A stretch of 64,000 nt of DNA from Prinia subflava (lineage: Eukaryota; Chordata; Aves; Passeriformes; Cisticolidae). The DNA lies in assembly GCF_021018805.1 (NCBI RefSeq), contig NW_026960609.1:744001-808000 (forward strand), written 5' to 3'. Made by a program: the position numbers and the translations under genes. Below, piece by piece: positions 20,840 through 32,484 of the stretch. Position 1 is the first letter of the stretch, and every line of letters starts with the position of its first letter. The notes beneath the pieces are model-generated. The model was not told the origin of the DNA. It saw only the letters and a list, made by a program, of their open reading frames with translations, and made no database searches.

Positions 20840-22312
20840 CTTAAATTATTAGTCAGCTTTAGAAACAGTCTCACAACTGCAATTAAATGCTGACTGATGA
20901 CTGGGCCATAAACAATACATAGATTTGGATGATGTCCATTTCAAACCTTGAAAGAGCAGACTAAAAATGGTAAATCCATTAGATTAATTAAAAAAAAACC
21001 TATAAACTAAATAAACAAAAAATTGCAGTATGTTATCACATGCTGTTGCAATAATGCTTATGTTCTAGTCATCTGACTTTTGTTATTAACTAAACTTTTG
21101 ATGAGTTTGTCCAAAATGCTGATAAAAATTGCTAAAAATGCTAAAAAAATTCTAAAAAACATGCTAAAAAACTTTAAGATGTCAGTGCACTCACTTTTCT
21201 GGGTGTAATAACTTTTCATCCAATTACTGTCAAAAATTAGAGGAAAAAACATCACATACATGACACATACTTCAGAATCTAAGGGTACAGGTTACCACAA
21301 ATAGCTACATAGATTAGAACATAAGCTGCTAAGAAACCTAACAAATCTCACAAATAAACCCTAACAAGTAAAGTCTTCTCTGAATTTTGCAGAAAAAAAA
21401 AGAGAAGAAACAGCAAAGAAGTCAAATGGTTTAAGTGACGGGATGACAGTCTCAACACCTTATCTGGGGTTGCCACCTCCAGACAATCACTTCAGTTTCT
21501 CTTCTGCTTTGAAATAGCCAGGATCTCATGTCAGATGAAAGAAGCTAGTGACACAAACCAGCGTTCTGTTGTTGGTCATTACCAACCCCCATCACTGTGC
21601 TGAAATCCCTTCTGTGTGCAATGGTGAAGCACAGCATCTCAGGAAGATGTAATAGTCTCATAATTTTAGCAGTCCCTGCAGAGCAGTTCAAAGACTCATT
21701 GGCAGGGCAAAATGGAAATGAGAGCTACACTGCAGCACACACCAACTAACAAAATGTCGCTTCTGCTCTTGTGCTTATGATAGAGTCACACAGATTGTTT
21801 TCGTTTTAATAAAAAAAAATAACTGGCACTTGAGGTGCTCTGCAGTAAGATGACATCACTACCTTAAAACACCAACAGTGGTATGCACTGTCTGAATGTA
21901 AATACATTGGGAAAGGAGTAAACAGAGGCACAACCATGTCATCTCATTTATTGAAACCTCTCCTGGCAGTTAACGAGGCCAGAACCACCCAGCTACTTTC
22001 ATCTATTTACTCAGTCTTGCATGTTCTAGGGAGAAATCTTCACAACAGACTTAGGTCTCTCTCTCACACACACACACACACACAGTATTTAGTAGTCAGA
22101 AACAAATAAGACCAAAAATTCTAGTCATTTTCTTTCTTCTTCAACTTTGGGGGTTTTTAGCACTTTAGCTTAATTTTCTCATAGACTCCAAGTCAGTGTC
22201 AAAATTTAGGTGAAGCACTTGCCCACTGGAGCCAATGGTAAAGTTCCCACTTAAATCAGGGGTTTAGCTCATCAGCACAAGTCTTGCTTACAGACTAAGG
22301 AAATCCATTGGC
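20840..22312. other. Intron-like DNA with a short CA repeat
   Basis: A short (CA)n run lies at about 22066-22083. Otherwise only short open frames are present and nothing is recognised. Confidence 0.45.
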
Positions 22313-22318
22313 ATTCAT

Positions 22319-22650
22319 TGTTATGATTTTCGGATAGCACAGAAATAACAACATGACTCTCCATGATGGTAAAGATGAGAGCAAACTTTATTCTTCTAAA
22401 TTCTACTTTTATAGAGTAGTTCGGTACAAAGAACATGATTGGTTATTCAGCATCTACACCCTTTTGTAAACATTTCTTTCCAGTAAACATGTTGGAAAAA
22501 CACCACCTGCAGATAGTTTCTCACTTCCCAAGGTTTGTTTGAATTCCTCCTTTAGCTTTTTCAGGCTAACATGAGAAAGTTGCTCACTTGCCTTTCACAC
22601 AGACACTGGCAGAGCCTGAAGCCTAAATTCAGACCAATGTCAGGCCCACA
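22319..22650 (-). mobile_element. ERV-4 3' LTR (332 bp)
   Basis: On the minus strand it starts TGTGGGCCTGAC at 22650 and ends with CA at 22319. The complement of TATAAA is at 22408-22413 and of AATAAA at 22387-22392, so promoter and poly(A) signal are about 20 bp apart. Confidence 0.88.
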
Positions 22651-22662
22651 TCTCCCCCTTTT
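22651..22662 (-). other. ERV-4 polypurine tract
   Basis: On the minus strand AAAAGGGGGAGA directly precedes the LTR start TGTGGG. It is the standard plus-strand primer position. Confidence 0.8.
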
Positions 22663-23086
22663 AGTTTTTGCTGAGGGCGGAGTCTGTGTCTGTGTCCTCT
22701 CCTGCAGGGCCCTTGCAAGAGAAAAAAAGACAAACATGACACCAGAAGTCTCATTAGTAATCAAACAATCACTAAATAGAACTTCCATTGGGCACCAACT
22801 TAAATGGTCAGGGAAGTTCTCTGGAATTCAGTGTTGACCCTTCACAACCATGTCCATGCACCAGTGTCAAGCCTAGCTACTTACTAATTCTAATACAGAA
22901 AAAATAAAACATCATTAGTCTGCTCAAAAATGGCAGTCTAATTCACCAAGATCCATCACTCTAGAAGTCATCCTTTCAGATAACAAGGGCTTTTCCTGCC
23001 TTTTAGCAAAGGACTGTGGTCCTTGCATCACACCTGCAACAACAAACTGGTTTATTTTTCCAATTATTTGGAAAACCTGTGTTGGG

Positions 23087-23087
<1 letters not shown>

Positions 23088-23116
<29 letters not shown>
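23088..23116 (-). repeat. Homopolymer: 29 T (poly-A on the minus strand)
   Basis: A run of 29 T lies in the 3' part of ERV-4. On the minus strand it is poly(A), which could mark a retroposed transcript caught in the element, or may simply be slippage. Confidence 0.95.
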
Positions 23117-23119
<3 letters not shown>

Positions 23120-24839
23120 GCAAAAATGCATGTGATCTTTGAAGGGGCAGAGACCCATTGCAGGATATGCAGGATTGGACCATCGTTCACTCACTTGGCC
23201 CATGATACCTGTAGAATGTGACCTAGAAAAAAAAGGAATAATAAGAATGATAAAATTAATAAAATATCAATAAAAAGATAACTGACTCAAAAAAAAATCT
23301 ACATGATCCCAATCACCACAAAGACAAAAACCACAAAGTGAAACAACAGCCCTTAATAACTACAAAACATACACTGAAGGCACATGAAATATTACCTAAA
23401 ATACAACTTCATCTATGTAGGAAAATTAAATGAAACAACATCTACTACAAAATTAAAACAAATTAAAAGGAAAGGGTCCATTGAGCCAAGATGTTGATCC
23501 TTGGTATCACTGGATGTCTTCTTGAAGTCTGAAGCAGGGAGTGACATGAAGATCGATGAAAACAGGATCATGCTGCTGACACAAGACTTTTGTTGTCTCC
23601 ATAACTTCCAATCACATGGTCATCTTTGCAGTCTATGTGATAGCCAGAAAGGCTATACAGTGTCCCTTTTCAGTCCTCAAAGGTGATGGGTAACACAACT
23701 GCTGAACCTGCTAATGATAAAACACAGGCACATCCTTTCCTTAAGTTAACAAACTTGTCAGGCTCCACTGCCCTAAACTGACAACTTGTCAGACTCCATT
23801 GTCTAAATTCAACATCCAGGTTTCAGAATTATTTTTTCTTCAGGTTCATAACATAAATGTTACATTGTTGCAAGTTATCTTTTTGATAATTATTTTCATC
23901 AGCCCAGGAACTGCAAAAGCTGAAGTGCTTCTTTTCCAGTGATAACCTGTTCATCCTTCCCAGGCAGGAATTCCAGGTTGACCGCAAAGATCAATTCAGC
24001 TATTATATTTAAAGGTCAAATTGCTGAGTCAAATAACTCATATGTAATTTCTTGCTGAAACATCTGGGCAAACAGGCAATTCCCATCCAGAGAGAGCCAA
24101 GGCATGGCCAGTGCCCAGCTCTACTTGCAGAGGAATCCCTTACACCAATTTTAAGCCAATATTCTTAAAAATGTTATGATAAAAACTATAATAATAATTG
24201 ACACCTCCTAAATTTGTCAGGGTAGAGATGCTCTGAGCTCAGCAGGCTCTTGAGATGGTCTGCGACCAGGATTGGAACTGCATCCCAAACCGTCAGGACA
24301 GAGGAGGCATTCTTACAAACTCGGATAACCTTGTCTGGAAATCTGAAAATATTTAGAAAATCATGAATGCAAAACTAGCATAGACAGCTAGAAAACAAGG
24401 AAAAATTCTTGGGTGACACGTGTCTCTTACAGGCAATTATAGACAAATAGCAAAGTACCTGAGAAGAAGAAGCAGCAGCAGCAGCAGCAGTCGGCTATAG
24501 AACTGTGATAATAACTATCATATCAGTGAATTCCCATTATATAATCAATATATCATCAACAAATATCTTAAAAACTGAGATAACACTTACAACTCATAAC
24601 TGATAGTTATAATATAGAATTGTTAATAATACTTGTGTTATCTGCAAAAGGCAACAAAGGCTGCTCATTTGTTTTTTGTTTTTCTTTTCATTTTCCTTCT
24701 ATTATGAACAGGCATTTAAAGCTTCAATTCTATTCACTGGAGACGCCTTGAGAAAAAAATTTTTGAGGGAGGGTGGGAGGGAAAAACCCCCCAAAAAAAT
24801 CAACTGTCCCTCTAAAAGGAAAAGCTTCCACTTGGCTCA

Positions 24840-25760
24840 AAGGTGGCGGAGCTATTTGGCCCTGCCCTGAGTAGGGCTTTGGGGGCTTCAGGGGCCCCAT
24901 GGCCCCCCTGCATGGCTGCAGCTCCATGGAGGACAGGGAAATCCAAACAGACATGGCCCCCATTTCTCTGTAAAAAAACCCTATACCTTAAATTTCAAGC
25001 AAAGCACCTCCCACAGCATAATAAGCTGTCTAGAAGCGGCAAACGCTGCCTCATGCCCTATTCGCAATGCCGCTCGGCGTGCAGGGAAGGAGGGGGGAAG
25101 CGAACCCCGCCGCTCACGGCGGGGGGAAGGGGGAAAAGGAGGGAGGAGATGGCCCCGGCTGTTCCTATGACGGCTTCCTGCGCAAATTCACGTGGGAAGG
25201 AAATGAAAACAGTGGCAGCTGTCACGAAGTGTGTGCTTGTGGGGCAGGGGCCGCTGCCCCTGTTCTCATCACCACTGCACATGGCAGGGGAAACGGAGAA
25301 GGAGCAACTGGGCAGGCTCGGCCCGCCCCTGCCGCTGGCCCGCTGCTGCCTCTTTCGAGCAGAGAGCCGGCAGCCCCCCTTCACCGCCCTGGGGGGAAGG
25401 GGGGGAATGAAGCGGCAAAGCCGCCCCAAGCTGCACGTCTCAGTGGCACCGCGCAGGGAAAGGAAGGGACCCGCGCGCCCCCATGGTGTGGGGAGGGGGG
25501 GAAAACCAAGTACGGAAAAAGCGAGAGAGATCACAGCCACTGCCGTGCTGGAGGGGTCTCCCCTCTCCCACTGTGCCAGCGAAACCACGGGGGTGGGGAG
25601 AGAACTGCACGCAGGGAAAACAGAAAATGGGGGGGAGGGGTCCGATCCCGTCCCACCACCACAGGGAGAAAGATGGGGCTGAGTATGGCAAGAGACAGAG
25701 AGAAAGAAGGCAGAAAGATCGAATCGCTGCTGCCATGGCCTCTGTCTCACCACACCCCCT
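24840..25760. other. G+C-rich block inside ERV-4
   Basis: About 900 bp with many CpG and long G runs, in sharp contrast to the AT-rich surroundings. Open frames on both strands here are an effect of the composition. It could be a captured host CpG island or an element-specific leader; no splice or coding evidence decides this. Confidence 0.55.
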
Positions 25761-26541
25761 ACCCCCGCAAAGGGGAAAAAACAAAGTTAAAACACAGAAG
25801 ACAAAGAAAGACAAGCTCTACACTCACACAGGCAATCATAAAAACAAGCACAGGTAAAGTTAAAAAGATAAAACACTCCTAAGATGAACTTTTCGCCCTA
25901 AACTCACACAAGGATACAGAGGGGATTAAAAGTTTCGATCCTGGTCCCCACCACAGGCCAGATGCTGGGCCATGCAGATGAAGAAAGGATTGTTGTGTCA
26001 CACTCAGGGTCCAGGAATCCGACCAGCTGTATCTGGGACGGGCTGGCATCTTTTAAAGTCACAGTACAGATCAGTCGCAGTGGCTCATAAAGCAGGAACC
26101 ACTGCACAGCCATCCGTGATAAGAAGAAAGGAGAATGAAAAAGCCAAGGAAGTGCCGTCTGTGCTGGCCAGGAGAGGTGGCGGTGCAGACACTCACTTTG
26201 ATCTTGCCCAGATAGAAGCAGAAGAGGTCGGGGGAGCAAAAGAAGCTGTCAGCAGCGAAGGATACCAGCTGCTTTTGTCAGGAAAGGCACAAGCTGTCCT
26301 CTCTCAGGAAAGGCTGGTTCCCCAGGTTTTTCTGGAACCTCTGCCTGGCTGTCTGTTGTGGAAATCAAAGTCCAGCTTTGCCAGGTGCCGTCTGACCTGC
26401 TGTTTTTTGGCAGGATTGATCTTTTTCCATGGTCAGCAGGACCAGCCTTCTTTAGAAAAACGTGGAGATATTTCTCTTACCTCATGTAGTAAGTTTTCAA
26501 GCTTTGCTACATGAATCAGTCTCAGATGTGCTGAGCTTCTT

Positions 26542-26559
26542 TGAAACGTCAGGTCACCA
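26542..26559 (-). other. ERV-4 primer binding site, tRNA-Trp-like
   Basis: On the minus strand TGGTGACC followed by TGACGT begins two bases after the LTR end. It resembles the tRNA-Trp primer site of alpharetroviruses with a small deletion, so the assignment is tentative. Confidence 0.6.
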
Positions 26560-26561
26560 GA

Positions 26562-26899
26562 TGTTCTTATGATTTTCGGACAGCACAGAAATAACAACAT
26601 GACTCTCCATGATGGTAAAGATGAGAGCAAACTTTATTCTTCTAAATTCTACTTTTATAGAGTAGTTCGGTACAAAGAACATGATTGGTTATTCAGCATC
26701 TACACCCTTTTGTAAACATTTCTTTTGCCAGTAGACATGTTGGAAAAAACACCACCCGCGGATGGTTTCTCACTTCCCAAGTTTTGTTTGAATTCCTCCT
26801 TAAGATTTCTCAGGCTAACATGAGAAAGTTGCTTGCTTGCCTTTCACACAGACACTGGCAGAGCCTGAAGCCTAAATTCAGACCAATGTCAGCCCCACA
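26562..26899 (-). mobile_element. ERV-4 5' LTR (338 bp)
   Basis: Right-hand copy of the LTR. It starts TGTGGGGCTGAC at 26899 on the minus strand and ends AAGAACA at 26562. It differs from the left copy by scattered substitutions and small indels, for example around 26726-26730 and 26800-26811. Confidence 0.88.
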
Positions 26900-27186
26900 A
26901 TTCATTACTTGTAGTTGAGTACCAATGTGAAGAGGATTTTACAGGAGAACAAGCAAAGCAGTGGAGTCAAAATGTGAAACATTACTTCAGTATTCAATGT
27001 TATACCAAATTACAATAAAATTGATACCACTGTACAAGAAATGAAACAGGAAATGCATACCATAAAAGTTGTGGTAAAAATATAACTATTTCTTTCTCTT
27101 TTCTGTGGTCTGCACAATGGAAATTAGCTCCTCAGAATTTGAAGTGGTCTGAAGATCTGCATGAGTTAGGCCCTGTTTTAACTCCC

Positions 27187-27520
27187 TATCACCGCGAGCC
27201 TAGCTAGATAAGGATACTCAGGAGACAGAGGTCTGGGTTCAAACAGAGCAGCAGGGCAGGAGAGAGAGAAAGCCCCTTGTTTATTATTCCTATTATATAC
27301 CTGTAGCAAGGTGACCATGGATTGGAGAGTGGTATTCCCACCTCTCAACCACATTGGTCAAGGAGGCTGTCATTCAACATCCCCTTCTCTTGGAGAAGGA
27401 ATTCATAACAATGCCAATATTTACAAAACATGATCTTGTGTTTACATTTACGAGCGTGAGAAGCTGCACACTTCTACTTTAATATGAACGCTCAGCAAAC
27501 TAGGGAAATTCATGGCAACA
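27187..27520 (-). mobile_element. Solo LTR (334 bp), TG...TA termini
   Basis: Minus-strand copy of the family at 20504-20833. It begins TGTTGCCATG at 27520 and ends GGTGATA at 27187. ACTCCC at 27181-27186 and 27521-27526 is a perfect 6-bp target duplication, which confirms that the LTR terminates in TA and not CA. The complement of AATAAA lies at about 27282-27287. Confidence 0.9.
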
Positions 27521-27526
27521 ACTCCC

Positions 27527-29596
27527 AGCCTGCTTTTCCCACATTTACTTATTAGAGAAAAACACCCTATGCTAGTATCTCATTTGTCCATATCTATACC
27601 CTACTACTAGTTGTAAAAGTAGTTTTCTTAACATTACTCTTCTTGGTCATTAAAATTGTGTGCAGATACATGGAATACCTTTCAGGTCAACAATCAAAAA
27701 TTAATTGCATATTGCTGTCTCAGGTAAACTTTACAAATTTCTTCTGAGAATGTTTCCTGGGCTGTCAAAGGGTACCGGGTACCATTTTCTAGTTAGGTTA
27801 TCTTAATTATGTACCTCTCATTTTTTATTACAATAGCAGATAATGAATGCATACATGTAGGTTTGGTGAGCTGTTCTCAACTATCAAATTTTGTAGAGTA
27901 AATTCCCTTCATATTTTGGCATTAAAAGAAAAAAAGGGATATCACTACTTGGGGAAAAGGCTGGAAGTGGAAGTGACAAGAGTTGCTTTTGATGAGCTTT
28001 AAAAAATGAAGCCTAATAAAACTGCAGGCAGACTAATGGATACTTATGACTCCTGAGCTGTACCAAAAAGTCCCACCCAAAGTCTATTAAAAGTGTCAGC
28101 ACACTTTAGAAACAGTGTCACAAAAAATTATTTCTATTAGATAAGACCTGTTCTCTTTCTGCACCATTAATACTGAGGACAACTACAGGAGAAAATGCAG
28201 ACATTTAAGGATCTAGGTTGACTACCTACAGATGCAAATATCTATCTACAAATCCTTTACATAAATACATGCTTGCCTGAATTTGAAGTCTTTCAGGATT
28301 AAACAGAAAAACCCCAGCTATGTTTAGTACCCCAGGATACTGAATTAATACATTGAAAATATATCAGTTTTATCTATAAAAGGGTACACAGTTCAGCAGA
28401 CCAAGGACAAATAGTAGAAAGACACAGAAGAAGGAAAAGACAGATGCAAGCAAAATATACCTCCTGATTCTAATTTCAACAATATTGGGAAAAGCTGGTA
28501 AAGTTAGAATTCTAGAGTCTCACTGGGCCATCTTAGATGTTAACATATAATAATAAAACTTCTGAGTGTTCTCTTTCTCTGGGAGTTATCTTTTTTATGG
28601 CAATAGGCACAGGATCTAAGACATTCAAACCCACTTGGAATCTGAATGTGGCATTTTCAAACTGTGAAATATTTTACAAACATCTCCTGCAAAAGGAATA
28701 TTTGACAACAATAAAAATATTTGTGTTCATCTTCATGCAGAAGATGAATATAATAAAGTCTGTTAGCATCCTGGAAATATATGTTTGAAAGGTCACTCTC
28801 CATGTCATAGTTCTCCCTTTGCTCCTCCAAGAACATGTTCAAACAGGCATGACAAACCATTCAGATTTTGTGTTTGAACCACATTACAGACAAACAAGCT
28901 CTCTGCTGAGTACAAGACTTCCTGCATCTTCTATTTTATTCAGTTTTACTCAACATTTTAATTAGTTCAGGTGTTTGCCTAGAATGTGTGGCATATATAC
29001 TACTTCAGAGCCAGAAGGAAGTTTTAACAGATAAAGCTCTGTCTGCTCCAAGAAGATGAAACCAGCACCATCTGGCATAAAATGAGACTTATTTTGCACT
29101 TTTTATATCACAAGTTGTAGGGATAGTGTAAGGAGAATAGCACCTGGGAGAGAAGAGACTGCTAAGAATTTACCTTGCCTATGAACTTTCCTGAGTATGG
29201 GGAAGTCTGTAATGGAAGGGTGGTGACTTCTAGCACCTATGCTATGCCATTGTTAACATTCTCCAGGAGCGTGTTAAGCTGTGATATAACAATCTGATTT
29301 AGCATCCATCTTCAGCTGTTCTAACTGCCTGCAAGCCACTCCTGAGCCCTGGCATCCATTAGTCCTAGGGTCTCGATGGCCCACTGTCCTAAGGGATTAA
29401 CAATTTAGTTGCAGTGGAAAGCATGTGGTGGGGCCATTATAATTAAAGCACATTATTAAGTTTTTAGACTGGTAGAGTGACAGCTCTTGTCAATACTGAG
29501 GAGACAAGAAGCTACAAATGCTTGGAAGAATAAGTTAAGAGTAATGAACAGTTCAGAGGGGGAAAAAAGGAACTGAAAACCACAAAGAATATACAC
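27527..29596. other. Intron-like DNA, nothing recognised
   Basis: Only short open frames occur. A 67-codon minus-strand frame at 28657-28860 has an acidic composition but no splice sites or family that I can name. Confidence 0.45.
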
Positions 29597-29602
29597 AAAA
29601 GT

Positions 29603-29993
29603 TGTGGATGCATGGCTGGAAAAGCAGGGACATGTGCACAATCCTGCTTTTAGCCGAAAGGATGAGTAGAAGCTGAAACGTCCTTGAACTGTTCTTTAGG
29701 TGTGATAAGGATGAAATACAGTTTTGGAGCAATAGCTATAACAGGATGCTAGACAGGATGAGCTGACCATAAGTTGGAGAAGGCTCACAGCATCCAGCCA
29801 TGTGGACAGAGCTTCTAAGCCAATTATATATACTGCAAGGACACATGAACACTATGGTTTAACCAATGATGTTCAGAGTTAGGTGCATGAAATGCTTAGC
29901 ACAGTATAAATGTATGCCCAATAGCTGAATAAACGAGCAAGATTTTTAACTCATGTTGAGTGCTGTCTTGACTTTGGCTGATCTCCGGCAACA
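29603..29993 (+). mobile_element. Solo LTR of the ERV-2 family (391 bp)
   Basis: It begins TGTGGATGCATGG and ends CTCCGGCAACA, matching the ERV-2 LTRs (43847-44236 and the split copy at 34257-36022) in the opposite orientation. TATAAA lies at 29905-29910 and AATAAA at 29928-29933. The flanks AAAAGT (29597-29602) and AAATGT (29994-29999) agree at 5 of 6 positions. Confidence 0.88.
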
Positions 29994-29999
29994 AAATGT

Positions 30000-31472
30000 G
30001 TTTTCATCACTGTCTCTAAAAGGGTTAAGAATATAATTTTCTACACTCCAAGGGAAAAATAATCCTTGTATATACTCAACAACCTCTTAGCAAATAATTT
30101 TAAATACAAGGGAAAAATCTTCTTTCCCAGATGTGCAATCTGTCAAAATCCCTGTCACAGGTATCACAAAGGCTAAGAGCTTAACAGGATTCTACAAAAG
30201 AGTATCATATATACAGACACCATTATCTTTAAGCAAAGGTAAATAATGATAAACCATGTACATCTTCATTCCTCAGAGCTTAAATCAACACTCAGGTGAA
30301 AACAAATCTCTTAGTTGGAACACTTTCACTGTGCAACAGAGAGCAGAGCAGAGGTCTCCTATCAAGCACTGATCTAAGCTTGCCTGGCTGATAGCCAGGG
30401 CACACCAGTACACAAAAAACCAGGGCCAGAGCAGTTCTAAGCTATGAGTGTGGAGGAGGGCTTAGCCCTGAAGCACCAGGCATCATCACTACTCCCAGTG
30501 CTGGATCTAGCTCAGTCCACTGAACTTGTCTGATCCCAGCCACAGTCTATGCATCCCCAGTAAAGATGTACACACTGAGACTGAGGCCTTTAACAACTAT
30601 TCACTAATTCAGCTTCTTCTAATCTCTAAAATTGCTGATATTGATCACTGTCAAAGCAAAGATCATTTAAACACCTACTAAACATCTGGCATTACACATA
30701 AGTCCCAAGGGCACAGGTAATAAGTATTCTTGTGAATGCATTGACCTAAGCAAAGAACTTTCCTGTGCCTTCTAGGAAACTGTTTATTGTTGCAGAAAGG
30801 TTTGCAATTTCCTGTGCATGTGTCAACTGATAGTATCTAAGCAGTTACTTCCTATATATATACACAGAGTATAGACCCACTGTTTTCATCCCATTAAAAA
30901 ACTGCCAAGAAGCTTCAATCTGAAGGTACATATTGGACACAGACAAATTGCAAACATTACCTTCTGAAACAAAAACAGACCACTGTAATGAGCCCAAATC
31001 GTCAAGTCTGAGATATGTACTGAGGAAAAGGTTATTCAGTACTGAAGAGAAGATGGCGGGGGAGGAGGAGTCCAAAATGTTCTTTTGAAAACACTGATCT
31101 CACCTAGGTAGACTGTGTGTAGACATATTCTGGGTAGGTTTTAAAGCCCTATAGAATACTTAAGCTTACCTGCTTAAGCACATGCAGCAGGGACATCCAG
31201 CTAGGTCATTCATTCAGCTGGGGTCTCTCTACTCCAGTGTTCAAAAGAATATTCTTGATTGTGCATCCAAAACTAGGTTAAGCTCTGAGTAAAAATCCTA
31301 AACTTCAGGATGTCTTTCTCAAGCAAAAGCTCCTATTTCAATAAAATGGTATCTTGCATGTAACAAAGAGACAAGCATAATATTCTGCTTGGTAGACAAA
31401 ATCTTGGCTAAATAACGAGAGCTGAGAGGAGGTAAGAGACCTGAGGATTACAAACAAGCAGTAGTATATTAC
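30000..31472. other. Intron DNA next to the BANK1 exon
   Basis: No repeat family or further exon recognised. On the minus strand it is downstream intron of the exon ending at 31473. Confidence 0.5.
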
Positions 31473-31871
31473 CTGGCTGAATAACTCTTTTAACAACAGA
31501 GAGATATTCCTCAGGTTTCTGATCAGTAGAAATATCTTTGCTGCCTCCAGCTAAGGTCAGTATCTCATAAAGAATCTCTGAATTCTCCACTTCACAAAGC
31601 AGAATCACCACATTATCCAGAGGTTTTAGAACTTGTTCCAGAAAATAACTTCTCTTTTGATTCAGGGAGTTAAGAAGTCCACATGAGAGTATCAGGAGTT
31701 TACATTTATAAGACAGTAAACAGAGTAGCTCCTGGTTCTTGAAAAATGAATTCTCTAGACTGTAGAGTAAGATTCCTTCTTTGTTCACTATGAGTCCAAA
31801 AAGAGATTTTAAATGCAGAGCCCACTCTTCTGCTTCTTGTTCATATATCACGAGGATATGGTTTGTATTTT
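31473..31871 (-). CDS. BANK1: BANK1 internal exon encoding the TIR-like domain
   Basis: BANK1 is a B-cell adaptor that links the B-cell receptor and Toll-like receptor signalling to kinases of the Src family and to calcium release; its N-terminus forms a TIR-like fold. The 399-bp exon encodes about 133 residues with features I associate with this protein, such as AEEWALHL, ILLYSLEN, SYKCKLLIL and EEYLSVVKRVI. On the minus strand a T-rich tract and CTCTCTAG form the acceptor (AG at 31872-31873) and CCAG|GTAATA the donor (GT at 31471-31472). The exon begins and ends in phase 1 and has no internal stop, so it looks functional. No other BANK1 exon is found in the window, which implies long introns on both sides. 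The paralogue PIK3AP1 has a related domain but fits less well. Confidence 0.86.
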
Positions 31872-32484
31872 CTAGAGAGAACATAAAAAAAAAATGTTTC
31901 AAATGTGTTTAAAATCCATTATATCAGAAGACAGATTGTTTCCCTCCCTAATAAAAACTTGAGGTGCTGAAGAAATTACCTTCAGCAGAAATCAGCTCAT
32001 CACCTTGAAATGACAACCATATCCTTATTTCTAAGACCAAGGCAGAAAGATTGTCCACAGAAATACTGGAAAAACAGCTCAGGATATTATGTTTAGAATA
32101 ACTAATATTTCAGAATAAATATTGAAACTGCAGTGTAGGAAGCAGAGCACATTCACAAATTCTGCTTACTCCTAGAGTCTTGACAAATAGATGATAGTAT
32201 TAAAAATGGAACACTTAGCTTTTAATGACAGAAGTAAAGAATATATGTTTGAACACATGAACCCGATCTGACTTAATTAGAAAATTAATTGGTATGTTTA
32301 GGATATTTTGTCAGCATGGTGTTAGGATAGTAAATTGTGATCTTTCTTTCCTGTCCTTATTCTAAGAAAATTACTTGAGACCTGACAAAAATAAATCTAG
32401 ATGTGTATTCTTTTAATTCTCTTTCCCTTTAAGATGTAAAACATGATGCTAGCAAGACAACTAATACTCCCACAACGTTACTAG
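31872..32484. other. Intron upstream of the BANK1 exon
   Basis: Apart from the acceptor tract at about 31873-31895 (minus strand) nothing is recognised. Confidence 0.5.

Larger units (their letters stand above)
22663..26541 (-). other. ERV-4 internal region, non-coding by inspection
   Basis: About 3.9 kb. It contains a 29-base T run, an (AGC)n repeat at about 24469-24490 and a G+C-rich block at 24840-25760. The longest open frames (279 codons plus, 24843-25682; 231 codons minus, 25058-25753; 180 codons plus, 25972-26514) show low-complexity composition and no viral or cellular domain that I recognise. On the minus strand ATGAG|GTAAGA (GT at 26479-26480) is a good splice donor shortly after the primer site, in the leader position. 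Confidence 0.6.
22319..26899 (-). mobile_element. ERV-4: provirus with LTRs but no viral genes
   Basis: Two direct repeats, 22319-22650 and 26562-26899, differ at about a dozen positions (roughly 4% by eye) and are flanked by a perfect 6-bp duplication ATTCAT (22313-22318 and 26900-26905). On the minus strand a primer site follows the right-hand (5') LTR after 2 nt, and a polypurine tract precedes the left-hand (3') LTR. The internal 3.9 kb has no gag, protease, reverse transcriptase, integrase or env motif in any frame. It therefore looks like a non-autonomous element mobilised by another retrovirus's proteins. It lies in sense with BANK1. Confidence 0.88.

Noticed and set aside
24843..25882. 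Several overlapping open frames (up to 279 codons) on both strands within ERV-4
   Set aside because: G+C-rich low-complexity sequence lacks stop codons by composition. No domain, splice site or viral motif supports any frame.
28657..28860. Minus-strand 67-codon frame with acidic residues as another BANK1 exon
   Set aside because: It does not fit the protein as I know it and has no good splice acceptor and donor pair.
30845..31075. Minus-strand 76-codon frame near the BANK1 exon as a further exon
   Set aside because: No similarity to the expected following part of the protein and no splice sites at its borders.
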